Shown: positions 43,971 to 54,013, numbered from the stretch's first letter. The stretch: DNA of 64,000 nt from Intestinibacter sp964449895 (GCA_964449895.1 CAYVBY010000010.1:1-64000); one strand, 5' to 3'. Program-made: numbers and translations. Notes: generated from the letters alone by a model not told the origin.

Positions 43971-44061
43971 TTTCATCACCTCTTTTTTATATTATGATAC
44001 AAAATAAAAAAATTAGTATAGGTAAATTTGGAAATTTATATTTAATATGTTTTTAAATTAA

Positions 44062-44087
44062 GATAATGCCCTATGTAGTATAAAAAA
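44062..44087 (+). repeat. Copy 5 of the TTCCTATG-TATAAAAA element (divergent)
   Basis: GATAATGCCCTATGTAGTAT followed by AAAAAATG, 70 bases before the first terD. TTT is replaced by GCC at the left. An AT inverted repeat (ATAATATTATT ... ATGATATTATAAT) follows instead of a G+C-containing terminator. Confidence 0.5.
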
Positions 44088-44157
44088 TGATATAATATTA
44101 TTAAATATTTAAATGATATTATAATGTGTAAAAAAATTTTTAAAAGGAGAGATAAAA

Positions 44158-44736
44158 ATGGCAATTACATTATCAAAAGGTCAAAAGGTAAGTTTAACTA
44201 AAACAAATCCAGGACTTAAAAATTTAGTTGTAGGATTAGGTTGGGACACTAATAAATATGACGGCGGCTTTGCTTTTGACTTAGATTCAGCTGCATTTTT
44301 ATTAGGAGAAAATGAAAAAGTAACTAATGATTTAGATTTTGTTTTTTATAATAATCTAAAACATCAATCAGGATCTGTTGAACATCTAGGTGATAATTTA
44401 ACTGGAGAAGGAGATGGAGATGATGAACAAATTAAAATTGATTTAAGTTTAGTTCCATCAAATATAAGTAAAATTGCATTTACAGTTACAATACATGAAG
44501 CTTTAGAAAGAAGACAAAATTTTGGACAAGTAAATAATTCTTATGTAAGAGTTTTAAATTCAGATACTAAAGAAGAACTTTTAAATTATGAATTAGGAGA
44601 AGATTTCTCTATAGAAACAGCAATAGTTGTATGCGAAATATATAGACATAATGGTGAATGGAAGTTTAATGCATTAGGTTCAGGGTTTGAAGGAGGGCTT
44701 GAGGCTCTTTGTAGAAACTTTGGAATAAATATATAA
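44158..44736 (+). CDS. TerD family protein 1
   Basis: A 192-residue single-domain TerD protein. TerD domains bind Ca2+ through acidic loops; here GDNLTGEGDGDDEQI (about 79-93) and FDLDSAAFLL carry the ligands. GLGWDTNKY, NFGQVNNSYVRVLN and WKFNALGSGFEGGLEALC are family landmarks. It heads the tandem terD-terD-terD-ATPase operon and has AGGAG before the ATG. TerD proteins are cytosolic and are thought to couple metal stress to downstream Ter functions. Bacillus equivalents are yceC-yceE. Confidence 0.93.
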   Translation: MAITLSKGQKVSLTKTNPGLKNLVVGLGWDTNKYDGGFAFDLDSAAFLLGENEKVTNDLDFVFYNNLKHQSGSVEHLGDNLTGEGDGDDEQIKIDLSLVPSNISKIAFTVTIHEALERRQNFGQVNNSYVRVLNSDTKEELLNYELGEDFSIETAIVVCEIYRHNGEWKFNALGSGFEGGLEALCRNFGINI

Positions 44737-44759
44737 TTAATTGTGAGGGGAAATTTGAA

Positions 44760-45338
44760 ATGGCAATTGTTTTAAAGAAAGGTCAAAAGATTGATTTAAC
44801 TAAAGGAAATCCAGGTCTTAAACATATTAAATTAGGTTTAGGCTGGGATACTAATTTATTTGATGGTGGAGATGATTTTGACTTAGATGTTAGTTTATTT
44901 ATGGTTGGAAAAAGTGGAAAAGTAGAACATGATGAAGACTTTATATTTTATAACAACTTAAAACATCCATCTGAAGCTGTAGAACATCTAGGTGATAATA
45001 GAACTGGTGATGGCGATGGTGATGATGAAGAAATCATAGTAGATTTTTCTAAAATGCCAAATTATATAGATAGAATATCTGTTACAGTTACTATATATGA
45101 AGCAAAAGAGAGAAGACAAAATTTTGGACAAGTAAATAATTCTTATGTAAGACTTATAAATACAGATAATGACGAAGAATTACTTAGATATGATTTAGGA
45201 GAAGATTTCTCTATAGAAACAGCAATAGTTGTATGCGAAATATACAAACATAATGGAGATTGGAAATTTAGTGCAGTTGGTTCAGGATTTGAAGGAGGGC
45301 TAGAATCTCTTTGTAGAAATTATGGACTAAATGTATAG
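44760..45338 (+). CDS. TerD family protein 2
   Basis: A 192-residue paralogue of the preceding protein, starting 23 bases after it. The Ca-binding loop is GDNRTGDGDGDDEEI, and FDLDVSLFMV carries the partner Asp residues. The C-terminal third is nearly identical to TerD 1 (NFGQVNNSYVRLIN, GEDFSIETAIVVCEIY), suggesting recent duplication or gene conversion. AGGGG precedes the ATG. Confidence 0.93.
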   Translation: MAIVLKKGQKIDLTKGNPGLKHIKLGLGWDTNLFDGGDDFDLDVSLFMVGKSGKVEHDEDFIFYNNLKHPSEAVEHLGDNRTGDGDGDDEEIIVDFSKMPNYIDRISVTVTIYEAKERRQNFGQVNNSYVRLINTDNDEELLRYDLGEDFSIETAIVVCEIYKHNGDWKFSAVGSGFEGGLESLCRNYGLNV

Positions 45339-45353
45339 TATGGAGGAAATGTT

Positions 45354-45965
45354 ATGTCAATAAATCTAAAAAAAGGTCAAAAGATAGATTTAAAAAAATC
45401 AAATCCAGGTCTAAGTGAAATAAAAGTAGGTCTTGGATGGGATCCTGTAAAACAAAGTGGAGGATTTTTAAAATCTCTATTTGGTTCAGGAAGTGCAGAT
45501 ATAGACTGCGATGCGTCTATATTTTTATTAGATAAAGACTCTAATCCAATAGATTTAGTTTATTTTGGAAACTTGAGAACTAGAAATGATTCTATAATAC
45601 ATACAGGCGATAATTTAACAGGAGATGGAGATGGCGACGATGAAGTTATTTTAGTAGACTTAGAGCGCATATCAGATAGAGTAGATAAATTATTATTTGT
45701 AGTAAATATTTATGACTGTATAAGAAGAAAACAACATTTTGGCATGATTGAAAATGCATATATAAGAATAATTGATGTTAAAGGTAGATCTGAAATAGCT
45801 AGATATAATTTATCTGATGATTATAATTCAAAAACTGCTTTAGTAGTAGGTGAAATATATAGACATAATGGAACTTGGAAATTCTCTGCAATAGGAGAAG
45901 GTACTAATGATGCTGGATTAAGTGATATGAAAAAAAATCTTGAAAGAAAGGCTTATGGAATATAA
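45354..45965 (+). CDS. TerD family protein 3
   Basis: A 203-residue, more divergent TerD protein. It has an extra glycine-rich loop (GGFLKSLFGSGSADIDCDAS) and the Ca-binding loop GDNLTGDGDGDDEVI. The end (IGEGTNDAGLSDMKKNLERK) differs from the first two. AGGAGG precedes the ATG. The P-type ATPase starts 4 bases after its stop. Confidence 0.92.
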   Translation: MSINLKKGQKIDLKKSNPGLSEIKVGLGWDPVKQSGGFLKSLFGSGSADIDCDASIFLLDKDSNPIDLVYFGNLRTRNDSIIHTGDNLTGDGDGDDEVILVDLERISDRVDKLLFVVNIYDCIRRKQHFGMIENAYIRIIDVKGRSEIARYNLSDDYNSKTALVVGEIYRHNGTWKFSAIGEGTNDAGLSDMKKNLERKAYGI

Positions 45966-45969
45966 ATAA

Positions 45970-48741
45970 ATGAAATTTTATAGCGTAGAAAAAGAAGATG
46001 TTTTAAAAGAGATGGAGGTAGATCAGACCAAAGGGCTTTCTTCTGATGAAGTAAAATCTAGAAGAGAGAAATACGGTTTAAATGAATTTACTCCTAGAGA
46101 AGAAGGAAGTTTTTGGGAAGATTTAAAGGATGCTTTAACAGAGCCTATGATATTAATATTAATAGCAGCGGCTGTTATAAGTGCTTTAATAGGCGAATTT
46201 CACGATGCTATAGGTATAGTTTGTGCTATAACACTTGGAATAGCTATAGGAATGATTACAGAAGGTCGTTCTAAAAAAGCAGCAGAAGCATTATCAAAGC
46301 TTACAGAAAATATAGAGGTAAAAGTACTTAGAAATTCTGAAGTGGAACAAGTATCAAAATCAGAATTAGTTCCTGGAGATATAGTATTTATAGAAACAGG
46401 AGATATGATACCAGCAGATGGTAGACTTATAAAAAGTATTAATTTAAAAGTAAGAGAAGATATGTTAACAGGTGAATCTGATGATGTATCTAAAAAATGC
46501 GATGTAACTATTGGTATGGAAAAAGTTGAAACTAAAAATGGAATCAAAGAACTTGAACCAATACCAGCAAAACAAATAAATATGGTATTTGGAGGAACTT
46601 TAGTAGCTTATGGAACTGGTATGATGGTTGTAACTTCTATAGGAGATAATACTCAAATGGGAGAAATAGCAAGCCATTTATCTGGTGAAGAAAGTGAAAC
46701 TCCTCTACAAATAAAACTTGGAAACTTAGGTGGCTTAATTGCTAAGGTATCAAGTGCAATAGCAGGATTGCTATTTATATTTATGGTAATTAGAATGGTT
46801 ATGAACGGTCTTGAAGTAGATACTTCTGGAATAGTTCCATTCTTAGACTCTATAGATGAAGTAAAAACTGCATTTACAGTATGTATAGCATTAATAGTTG
46901 CAGCTGTTCCAGAGGGACTTCCAACTATGATAAATATGACACTTGCAATTACAATGCAAAAGATGGCAAGTATAAATGCTTTAGTTACTAAAAAAGAAGC
47001 TTGTGAGACAATAGGTTCTGTTTCTGTTATATGTTCAGACAAAACTGGAACATTAACTCAAAATAGAATGACTGTTGAAGTTGCTTATATAGATGGTGCA
47101 TATGTTGAAGAAGGTAATATAAAATCAAATAGTTATTTCTTAGAAAACTGTACAATAAATTCTACAGCAGATATAGAAATTCATGGTGATGAAACTAAGT
47201 ATTTAGGTAGTGCTACAGAATGTGCTTTACTTCTTAGAAATAAAGATACAGACTATAGAAAAATAAGAAATAATGCTATTATAGTTGCACAAAATCAATT
47301 TTCTTCTAATTTAAAAAGAATGTCTACTATGATAACAAAAGATCATAAATATGTACTACTTACAAAAGGGGCTCCAGAAGTAATATTAGAACTTTGTAAA
47401 TATATTGAAGAACCAGATGGTGTAAAAGAACTTACAGCTGATAAAAAAGAATATATAATTTCAGAAATAGCAAAATTACAAGAAAAATCTATGAGAGCTT
47501 TAGGCTTTGCATATAGAGAAATGTCTACTTATGATGAGTCTAGGGAAGCTGCAATAACTTTAGAATCTGAAGAAATAAGTATAGAAAAATATGAAGAAGG
47601 TTTAGTATTTAGTGGATTTGTAGGTATTAGAGATCCACTTAGACCTGATGTAGTTGAATCAGTTAAAATTGCTAATCATGCAGGTGTAGATGTAAAAATG
47701 CTTACAGGTGACAATATAAATACAGCTAGAGCAATAGGTTCTGACTTAGGTCTTCTTAAAAATAATATGAGAGCTGTAGAGGCTTCTTATATAGATGTAT
47801 TAACTGATGAAGAACTAAAAGAAGAAATAAAAACTATATCAATAGTTGCAAGAAGTAAACCAGATACTAAAATGAGAATAGTTCAAGCTCTACAATCAAA
47901 TGGAGAAGTAGTAGCAGTAACAGGTGATGGTATAAATGATGCACCTGCTTTATCTAAGGCTGATGTTGGTATAGCTATGGGTATATCAGGAACAGAAGTT
48001 TCTAAAAATGCAGCTGATATAATACTTACTGATGATTCTTTCTCAACAATAGTAAGTGGTATTAAATGGGGTAGAGGAATCTACGACAACTTCCAAAGAT
48101 TTGTTCAATTCCAATTAACTGTAAATGTAATTGCTTTTTTAGTTGCAATTATTTCACAAGTATTAGGTCAAGAAATGCCTTTTACAACTATACAGTTATT
48201 ATGGGTTAATATAATAATGGATGGACCACCAGCACTTGCTTTAGGTCTTGAACCAGTTAGAAATCATGTACTAAATAGAAAACCAATAAATAGAAATGCA
48301 AGTATAATAACTAAGTCTATGATATATACAATAATAGGTAATGCTTTTTATATAACATCAATACTTATGTTGCAATCAACATTTAATATATTAAATGTTG
48401 AATCTCATCAAAGTGAAACAGTTATGTTCTGTATATTTGCATTTAGTGCATTATTTAATGCATTTAACTGTAGAGAATTTAATTTTGATAGTATAATACC
48501 AAACTTAACTAATAATAAATTGGCTATAGAAATTATAGCAGTTACAGGTATAGCACAAGTCTTATTTACACAAGTATTTAAAGATTTCTTCAATGCAGTT
48601 GCTCTAGATTTAACAACTTGGTTAAAAATATTAGCGCTTGCATTTACTGTTATAATAGTAGATGAAGTAGTTAAATTTATTTTTAGATTATTAAAAAAAG
48701 ATGACAAAAAAGATATGAATATGTCTAAGGCAGAGGCATAA
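45970..48741 (+). CDS. Calcium-type P-type ATPase (PMCA/SERCA-like)
   Basis: A 923-residue cation pump. N-terminal cation-ATPase domain; TGES motif as LTGESDDVSKK; M4 PEGL in VAAVPEGLPTM; phosphorylated D357 in CSDKTGTLTQN; nucleotide domain with KGAPE; hinge TGDGINDAPALSKADVG; M6 NIIMDGPPALALGLEP. PEGL with Asn/Asp in M6 fits Ca2+. It is embedded in the Ter operon directly after three Ca-binding TerD proteins, where Bacillus yce operons carry the TerC-type YceF. The ribosome site is weak, so translation is probably coupled to the preceding gene. Confidence 0.92.
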   Translation: MKFYSVEKEDVLKEMEVDQTKGLSSDEVKSRREKYGLNEFTPREEGSFWEDLKDALTEPMILILIAAAVISALIGEFHDAIGIVCAITLGIAIGMITEGRSKKAAEALSKLTENIEVKVLRNSEVEQVSKSELVPGDIVFIETGDMIPADGRLIKSINLKVREDMLTGESDDVSKKCDVTIGMEKVETKNGIKELEPIPAKQINMVFGGTLVAYGTGMMVVTSIGDNTQMGEIASHLSGEESETPLQIKLGNLGGLIAKVSSAIAGLLFIFMVIRMVMNGLEVDTSGIVPFLDSIDEVKTAFTVCIALIVAAVPEGLPTMINMTLAITMQKMASINALVTKKEACETIGSVSVICSDKTGTLTQNRMTVEVAYIDGAYVEEGNIKSNSYFLENCTINSTADIEIHGDETKYLGSATECALLLRNKDTDYRKIRNNAIIVAQNQFSSNLKRMSTMITKDHKYVLLTKGAPEVILELCKYIEEPDGVKELTADKKEYIISEIAKLQEKSMRALGFAYREMSTYDESREAAITLESEEISIEKYEEGLVFSGFVGIRDPLRPDVVESVKIANHAGVDVKMLTGDNINTARAIGSDLGLLKNNMRAVEASYIDVLTDEELKEEIKTISIVARSKPDTKMRIVQALQSNGEVVAVTGDGINDAPALSKADVGIAMGISGTEVSKNAADIILTDDSFSTIVSGIKWGRGIYDNFQRFVQFQLTVNVIAFLVAIISQVLGQEMPFTTIQLLWVNIIMDGPPALALGLEPVRNHVLNRKPINRNASIITKSMIYTIIGNAFYITSILMLQSTFNILNVESHQSETVMFCIFAFSALFNAFNCREFNFDSIIPNLTNNKLAIEIIAVTGIAQVLFTQVFKDFFNAVALDLTTWLKILALAFTVIIVDEVVKFIFRLLKKDDKKDMNMSKAEA

Positions 48742-48744
48742 TAA

Positions 48745-48786
48745 CTAATTAAGTAGCTACTTTATTAGGTAGCTACTTAATTAAAT
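48745..48786 (+). terminator. Perfect 15-base hairpin without a T run, between ATPase and yceG
   Basis: TAATTAAGTAGCTAC (48746-48760) and GTAGCTACTTAATTA pair exactly across an 8-base loop, followed by AATAAAT rather than T. It may only attenuate, or protect the upstream transcript end, leaving some read-through into yceG. Confidence 0.55.
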
Positions 48787-48812
48787 AAATGGCAAAATAA
48801 GAGGAGGATAAT

Positions 48813-50402
48813 ATGGAGTTAGGTAACAAGTCAAATATATTTAGTAAAATATTCTCCAGCCAATCAGATAGAGGAAATTACACATCAGCTAAGGGATATG
48901 AAAATTATTTTATATCTTATATAGGAATAGAAGATGAAGATGTTTATAACTTGGAAATTTATAATTTAAATAAAGAAATTCAAAAAAGGAAAAATATAGC
49001 TTTTTTTAAATCAAATATATTAAATCCAGATGATTTTGATATAATAAATTATTTAAAAACAAAAGCCTCAAAATACAACGGAAGTATATTTGATTTAGAT
49101 GTAGATTTAGTTGGATATGATGAAATTAACAATAGAATAAAAAGAGGATTTGACATTTTTCTAAATGAAAATAGTAAAATTTTCAATAATGATAGAGTTA
49201 GGATGAACTTTATTGTAAAAATAATGAGTTGGATAAGAATATATATAAATCCTTTAATAATAGATTATAACGATGCTCCTAAGGTTATTTTTTATGGTAA
49301 TATAAAAAAACATGAGCTTTATTTTTTACTTATACTTTATTTTTCTGGATTTGATATACTTTATATAAATCCAAATGGATTAGGTGAAGTTCAAAATATT
49401 GATGTAGCTAAATATAATATAGAAATTGAAAATAATCCAATTGCAAATACAAATATTTCTTTTGATGAAAGAGTTAAAAATGGAGAAATAATAGATAAAT
49501 CATCTATAAAAAAAGCATATACTATAGGAGCACAGGCTTCTAAACAGATAAGTGATGAATTATTAAATGATGCAGGATTTATAAAGCCATGGCAACTTCA
49601 AAATAGAAATATAAAAAGTTTACTTTTGAGTTCTACTATAGATGAAGTTGAAATATATTGGAAAGAAGCTCTTAAATTAAGACCAGGTTTTAAGTTTGAT
49701 ATGGAAAATGTAGTTTTACCTGTATTTTTTACAAAGGTAGATGGAGTATATACAAGTATATACGAATATTATTCATTATTAGATAGGTTGCAAATTAAGA
49801 ATTTTTCTTATTTTGTACAATATGAAGGAGATATTAAAGTTTTATCTAAGCCTTTTATTAGAGAAGGTTATAATTTATCATTCTTTTTAAATAATAATGG
49901 ATTAATAGATAAGAAATCTATCATAAAAGAAGGTGGCTTTAGAATTTCAAATTTAAGCTTAAAATGGCAAGAAAATATATTAGACAAAATAGAAGAAACT
50001 ATTTTAAGTGATATGTTTTTAGAAAGATTAAATAGAGAAGATATAGTTAGAGGTCTTTATACAGTTTTAAATATGAATGAAGAAATAATATATTTAATAA
50101 ACCGTTTTGACTATGCAAATATAAATCCTAAACTAATAATTTATATTGAAGAAATGAGAATTTTTTCAAAGGAAATAGTATTTTTACTACTTGTGCTTAG
50201 TAAATTAGGCTTTGACATAATTATTTTTACTCCTGGTGGAGCAACTTGTATTGAAAATATAATAAATAGCCAAATCGTGGATATACATAGATTAGATGCT
50301 ATAAGCTACGATTTAAATTATAAATCTTCAAGGCAAAATTTAAACAATAATAGAGGAAATAGCTCTTGGATTGAAAAATTATTTGGAAAGAGAAGTGATT
50401 AA
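48813..50402 (+). CDS. yceG: YceG-family protein of Ter operons
   Basis: A 529-residue soluble protein matching the YceG family (Bacillus yceG, described as a component of the Ter-linked biosynthetic module) by size, neighbours and order before TelA. Visible features: an alpha/beta core with FYGNIKKHELYFLLILYFSG and YINPNGLG, and a repeated form in the C-terminal part (KLIIYIEEMRIFSKEIVFL, DIIIFTPGGATCIENI). No catalytic motif is certain. GAGGAGG precedes the ATG; telA follows after 2 bases. Confidence 0.75.
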   Translation: MELGNKSNIFSKIFSSQSDRGNYTSAKGYENYFISYIGIEDEDVYNLEIYNLNKEIQKRKNIAFFKSNILNPDDFDIINYLKTKASKYNGSIFDLDVDLVGYDEINNRIKRGFDIFLNENSKIFNNDRVRMNFIVKIMSWIRIYINPLIIDYNDAPKVIFYGNIKKHELYFLLILYFSGFDILYINPNGLGEVQNIDVAKYNIEIENNPIANTNISFDERVKNGEIIDKSSIKKAYTIGAQASKQISDELLNDAGFIKPWQLQNRNIKSLLLSSTIDEVEIYWKEALKLRPGFKFDMENVVLPVFFTKVDGVYTSIYEYYSLLDRLQIKNFSYFVQYEGDIKVLSKPFIREGYNLSFFLNNNGLIDKKSIIKEGGFRISNLSLKWQENILDKIEETILSDMFLERLNREDIVRGLYTVLNMNEEIIYLINRFDYANINPKLIIYIEEMRIFSKEIVFLLLVLSKLGFDIIIFTPGGATCIENIINSQIVDIHRLDAISYDLNYKSSRQNLNNNRGNSSWIEKLFGKRSD

Positions 50403-50404
50403 TA

Positions 50405-51553
50405 ATGGGTATAGATATTAGTAAATTTTCACAAAATAATGATAATGTAGTAGAACCAACTCCAACTCAAAATCAACAAGTTGTAGAAGTAGTTCAAGAT
50501 AATTTTGATATAGTTGAATATACAAACAATAAAAAAATGGAACTTAGAAAATCTAAGGAAGTAGAAAATTTAACTTCTTTAATAGAAGTAGATAATCCAA
50601 ATACTATACTTCAATTTGGAAAAAATGCAGCTGATGGAATAGCTAGAGTTTCAGATGGTTTACTTTCTACTATAAAAATGAATCAAAATGAAAAAAATTC
50701 AGAAATGCTAGTTAGACTTACAAAAATAATGGATAAATTTGATTTAGATGACTTTGCAAAGACTAAAGAACCGGGATTTTTTGGAAAATTATTCAAAAAA
50801 GCAAACAGTGCTATAGAAGTAATGTTCCAAAAATACGAAACTTTAGGAGGGGAAGTTGAAAAAATTCAAATAGAGCTTCAAAATTATGAAAGAGAAATAG
50901 GAAATTCAAACAAACAACTAGGGGCTATGTTAAATGAAAACTTTAACTACTATAATGAGCTTCAAAAATATATTGTAGCTGGTGAAATGGCAGTAGAAGA
51001 ACTTGATAATGATTTACTTCCACAATTTAAAGCAAAGGCTGATATGGGAGATCAAATGGATATAGCAAATTATCAAGAATTACTTGCTATAAAAGATATG
51101 CTAGTTCAAAGAGTATATGATTTAAGAATAGCAGAAAATATATCTTTACAAACAATACCTATGCTTAGAACTATGCAACACAACAACTACGGACTAATTA
51201 GAAAAATAAATAGTGCTTTTGTAGTAACATTACCAGTATTTAAACAATGTCTATCTCAAGCTATACTTATCAAAAAACAAGAACTTCAAACTAAATCATT
51301 AAAAGCACTTGATGATAAGACTAATGAATTACTGCTTAAAAATGCACAAAATGTATCTAATGCAAGTACTCAAATTGCAAAAATGGCAACTACAAGTTCT
51401 GTTCAAATAGAAACGCTTGAAAAAATGCATGCAACTATTAGAAACGGTATAGAAGAAACTATGAGAATAGAACAAGCAAATAGAGATGTTATAGCTACAA
51501 ATACTAAGAGATTAGAAGAACTAAACACTTCTATAATAAATAATAAAAGATAA
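50405..51553 (+). CDS. telA: TelA / YceH toxic anion resistance family protein
   Basis: A 382-residue, largely helical cytosolic protein of the TelA (toxic anion resistance) family. The N-terminal 50 residues are polar and flexible. The core includes LIEVDNPNTILQFGKNAADGIARVSD, the FFGKLF region, and the coiled-coil C-terminus (TSSVQIETLEKMHATIRNGIEETM). TelA proteins accompany TerD in many stress operons; the resistance label is historical and the mechanism unknown. Coupled to yceG by a 2-base gap. Confidence 0.88.
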   Translation: MGIDISKFSQNNDNVVEPTPTQNQQVVEVVQDNFDIVEYTNNKKMELRKSKEVENLTSLIEVDNPNTILQFGKNAADGIARVSDGLLSTIKMNQNEKNSEMLVRLTKIMDKFDLDDFAKTKEPGFFGKLFKKANSAIEVMFQKYETLGGEVEKIQIELQNYEREIGNSNKQLGAMLNENFNYYNELQKYIVAGEMAVEELDNDLLPQFKAKADMGDQMDIANYQELLAIKDMLVQRVYDLRIAENISLQTIPMLRTMQHNNYGLIRKINSAFVVTLPVFKQCLSQAILIKKQELQTKSLKALDDKTNELLLKNAQNVSNASTQIAKMATTSSVQIETLEKMHATIRNGIEETMRIEQANRDVIATNTKRLEELNTSIINNKR

Positions 51554-51611
51554 TATAGCTAGATAATATATAAAAGTGAGTATCGCAAAATAAAAATATA
51601 TAAAACGATTT

Positions 51612-51650
51612 AAAGGCTGATCACAAGGTTATTTTGTGGCAGCCTTTTTT
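51612..51650 (+). terminator. Intrinsic terminator after telA
   Basis: AAAGGCTG-AT-CACAA pairs with TTGTG-G-CAGCCTTTTTT. It ends the first Ter transcription unit. Confidence 0.88.
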
Positions 51651-51719
51651 GTACAAATGAAATTTTTAAAAATTACTTTTTTTTAATTACAAAATAAATT
51701 TAAAATTGTGGGAGGAAAA

Positions 51720-52796
51720 ATGAAGTATTTTAACTATATAAAAAATGAAAAAATCGATGAGATTTTTTACAAAAAACCACATGAATTTAATAAAAATACT
51801 GAAATGGATATTTTAAAATATTCACTTGGAGCATTTTTATATATTCCCGCTAATAAATACAATCAAATATATAAAACTGTATTAAATCAAGATATAAGTC
51901 CGAAACCTTTAGCTATATGTTTAGAAGATGCTATAGGAGAATTTGGAGAAGAAAAAGCTATATATAATTTAGATATGGTGTTGGAAAATTTATCTAAAGA
52001 GGTTTTTTATAAATTAGATAATTTACCGCTTATTTTTATAAGAGTAAAAAATAAAGAACAATTAAGTAAAATAAAAAATATACTTGTAAAAAACAAAATG
52101 TATATAACTGGAATAATAATACCAAAGGCCACGGGAACTTTAGTAAAAGATTTTATTAAAACATTAGATAATTTAGGACTTTCTCAAATGTATGTTATAC
52201 CTATAATAGAGAGTAAAAATTTTATATATAAAGAAATTAAGGAAATTTATTTTAGAGAAATGTATAATGAAATCTTAAATCATAAAGATAGAGTTTTGGG
52301 AATAAGAATAGGTCTTACAGATATACTTGGTATGTATGGAATTAGAAAAGATAAAAACTTTTTAATATATGACAATTTAATAGCCTCATCTTTTATACAA
52401 GATGTAATAAATTATTTAAATAGGGATGAAATTGATATACCAATAAGTGGGGGAGTTTCTGAGTTATTTAATATGCAAGACAATATTATAAGAGAAAATT
52501 ACATAAAAGAAATTATGTTGGATAAATACCATGGATTTGTAGGAAAAACAGTGATACACCCTAAACAAGTTGAAATAGTACAGGCTTTATATACAGTAAG
52601 TTATGAAGAATATTTAGATGCAAAAGATATAATTAAAAACTATAATTCAGAGTTAGGAGTTAAAAAAAGTGCATCTGGAGATAAGATGAATGAATATAAA
52701 CCTCATTATAAATGGGCACAAAAAATTATGAAGTTATCTTATATATATGGAGTTTTAAATGAGGGGGTAGATTACAATGCACTTATTAGAAAATAA
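51720..52796 (+). CDS. HpcH/HpaI-CitE-like C-C bond lyase of the Ter biosynthetic module
   Basis: A 358-residue TIM-barrel protein of the HpcH/HpaI aldolase / citrate-lyase-beta family, in the subgroup linked to Ter operons. Landmarks: LAICLEDAIGEFGEEKA, IFIRVKN, IIPKATG, PIIESKNF (metal Glu), RIGLTDILGMYG and GFVGKTVIHPKQVEIV. Start ATG 51720 follows GGGAGGAAAA. It overlaps the next gene by 20 bases, the tightest link in this operon. Predicted to cut or form a C-C bond in making a nucleoside-like metabolite; the substrate is unknown. Confidence 0.88.
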   Translation: MKYFNYIKNEKIDEIFYKKPHEFNKNTEMDILKYSLGAFLYIPANKYNQIYKTVLNQDISPKPLAICLEDAIGEFGEEKAIYNLDMVLENLSKEVFYKLDNLPLIFIRVKNKEQLSKIKNILVKNKMYITGIIIPKATGTLVKDFIKTLDNLGLSQMYVIPIIESKNFIYKEIKEIYFREMYNEILNHKDRVLGIRIGLTDILGMYGIRKDKNFLIYDNLIASSFIQDVINYLNRDEIDIPISGGVSELFNMQDNIIRENYIKEIMLDKYHGFVGKTVIHPKQVEIVQALYTVSYEEYLDAKDIIKNYNSELGVKKSASGDKMNEYKPHYKWAQKIMKLSYIYGVLNEGVDYNALIRK

Positions 52797-54000
52797 AATA
52801 GATTTAGATTACAAGTACGATATAAATATAGAGGAAAATGTATTTAACTTAAATATAGATAATTATCTAGATTTGGCAATTAGAAATAACAAAAAAAGAA
52901 GATTTTTATTTATATCTAAAACTCTTGGGAAGCATCTTCCATGTAGTGCAAAGGATATGGATAAATTGGGAGAAGACATAGTTAGAGCTTATGAAAAAAA
53001 ACAAGATTATTTAAATTCTGGAGTAATAATATCTTTTGCAGAAACTGGAACTGCTATAGGTCATAGTGTATATAACTACATAAAAGCTAATTATGAATTT
53101 ATACATACTACAAGAGAAATTGTAGATGAAAAAAAGACATTAGATTTTTTAGAGGAACATTCTCATGCTACAAATCACAATTTATATTATGAGGATTTAA
53201 AAAGTTTCCAAAATGGAGAAGAAATAATACTTGTAGATGATGAGATAACTACTGGAAATACTTGTATAAATTTAATAAAGAAAATAAATAGTTTATATCC
53301 TAAAAAAAGATATACAATATGTTCTATTTTAAATTGGATGGATAGAGAAGCTTTTGATAGATTTAAGGATTTAGAAAAAATTTTAAATACAAAAATCGAA
53401 TTTGTATATTTATATCATGGAAATTTTAATTTTAAATGTGATGAAAAACAAATAGAAAAGTTGATTTTAGAAAGTGAAAAAAAAGAGGCTAAATTAAAAA
53501 TTAGAAGTAAAAATTTAAAAGTATCTTATATATATTTAGACATAGATAAATATGAAAAAAACGAAAAATATATAAAATATACAGGAAGATTTGGAATAAA
53601 TAAAAATGATCAAAAAAGGCTTATAAATTTAGTAAAAAGAGAAAGTAAAAAACTAGATGTAAAAGATGAAAAGACTTTATTTTTAGGTAGTGAGGAATTT
53701 ATGTATATTCCTATGTTATTTGCAAAACAATTTGGAGAAAATGTATATTACCATTCTACGACTAGAAGTCCTATTGTAGATTTAGATATAAAAAATTATC
53801 CAATAAAAAGTAAGTTTAAGCACAACAGTTTATATAATGAAGATGTTGTAAATTATGTTTATAATATAGATAAATATAATTATAAAAATTGCTATTTTTT
53901 CTGTGAATTAAATAAAAAACAAGAAGAATTTAAAGAAATTATAGATATAATTTCAAATACAAAAATAGAAAATTTAAATATAGTTATGTTTAATAAATAA
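52777..54000 (+). CDS. Phosphoribosyltransferase-TRSP domain protein
   Basis: A 407-residue two-domain protein. The N-terminal orotate-type phosphoribosyltransferase has the PRPP loop ILVDDEITTGNT with D154-D155, and FAETGTAIGHSVY earlier. The C-terminal TRSP domain (about 265-400) carries its signature Thr-Arg-Ser-Pro at 329-332 (YHSTTRSP), and FLGSEEFMYIPMLFA. This pairing is described for Ter-associated operons. It probably attaches ribose 5-phosphate to a base-like acceptor. Starts inside the end of the lyase gene. Confidence 0.88.
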   Translation: MHLLENKIDLDYKYDINIEENVFNLNIDNYLDLAIRNNKKRRFLFISKTLGKHLPCSAKDMDKLGEDIVRAYEKKQDYLNSGVIISFAETGTAIGHSVYNYIKANYEFIHTTREIVDEKKTLDFLEEHSHATNHNLYYEDLKSFQNGEEIILVDDEITTGNTCINLIKKINSLYPKKRYTICSILNWMDREAFDRFKDLEKILNTKIEFVYLYHGNFNFKCDEKQIEKLILESEKKEAKLKIRSKNLKVSYIYLDIDKYEKNEKYIKYTGRFGINKNDQKRLINLVKRESKKLDVKDEKTLFLGSEEFMYIPMLFAKQFGENVYYHSTTRSPIVDLDIKNYPIKSKFKHNSLYNEDVVNYVYNIDKYNYKNCYFFCELNKKQEEFKEIIDIISNTKIENLNIVMFNK

Positions 54001-54013
54001 AGGGAGGTCATAT

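Noticed and set aside
40872..51600. Shared TATCGCAAAATAAAA at 40875 and 51583 as a dispersed repeat
   Set aside because: Only two copies, each beside a terminator; similar terminator-type sequences recur in clostridia, and this is too little to call a repeat family.
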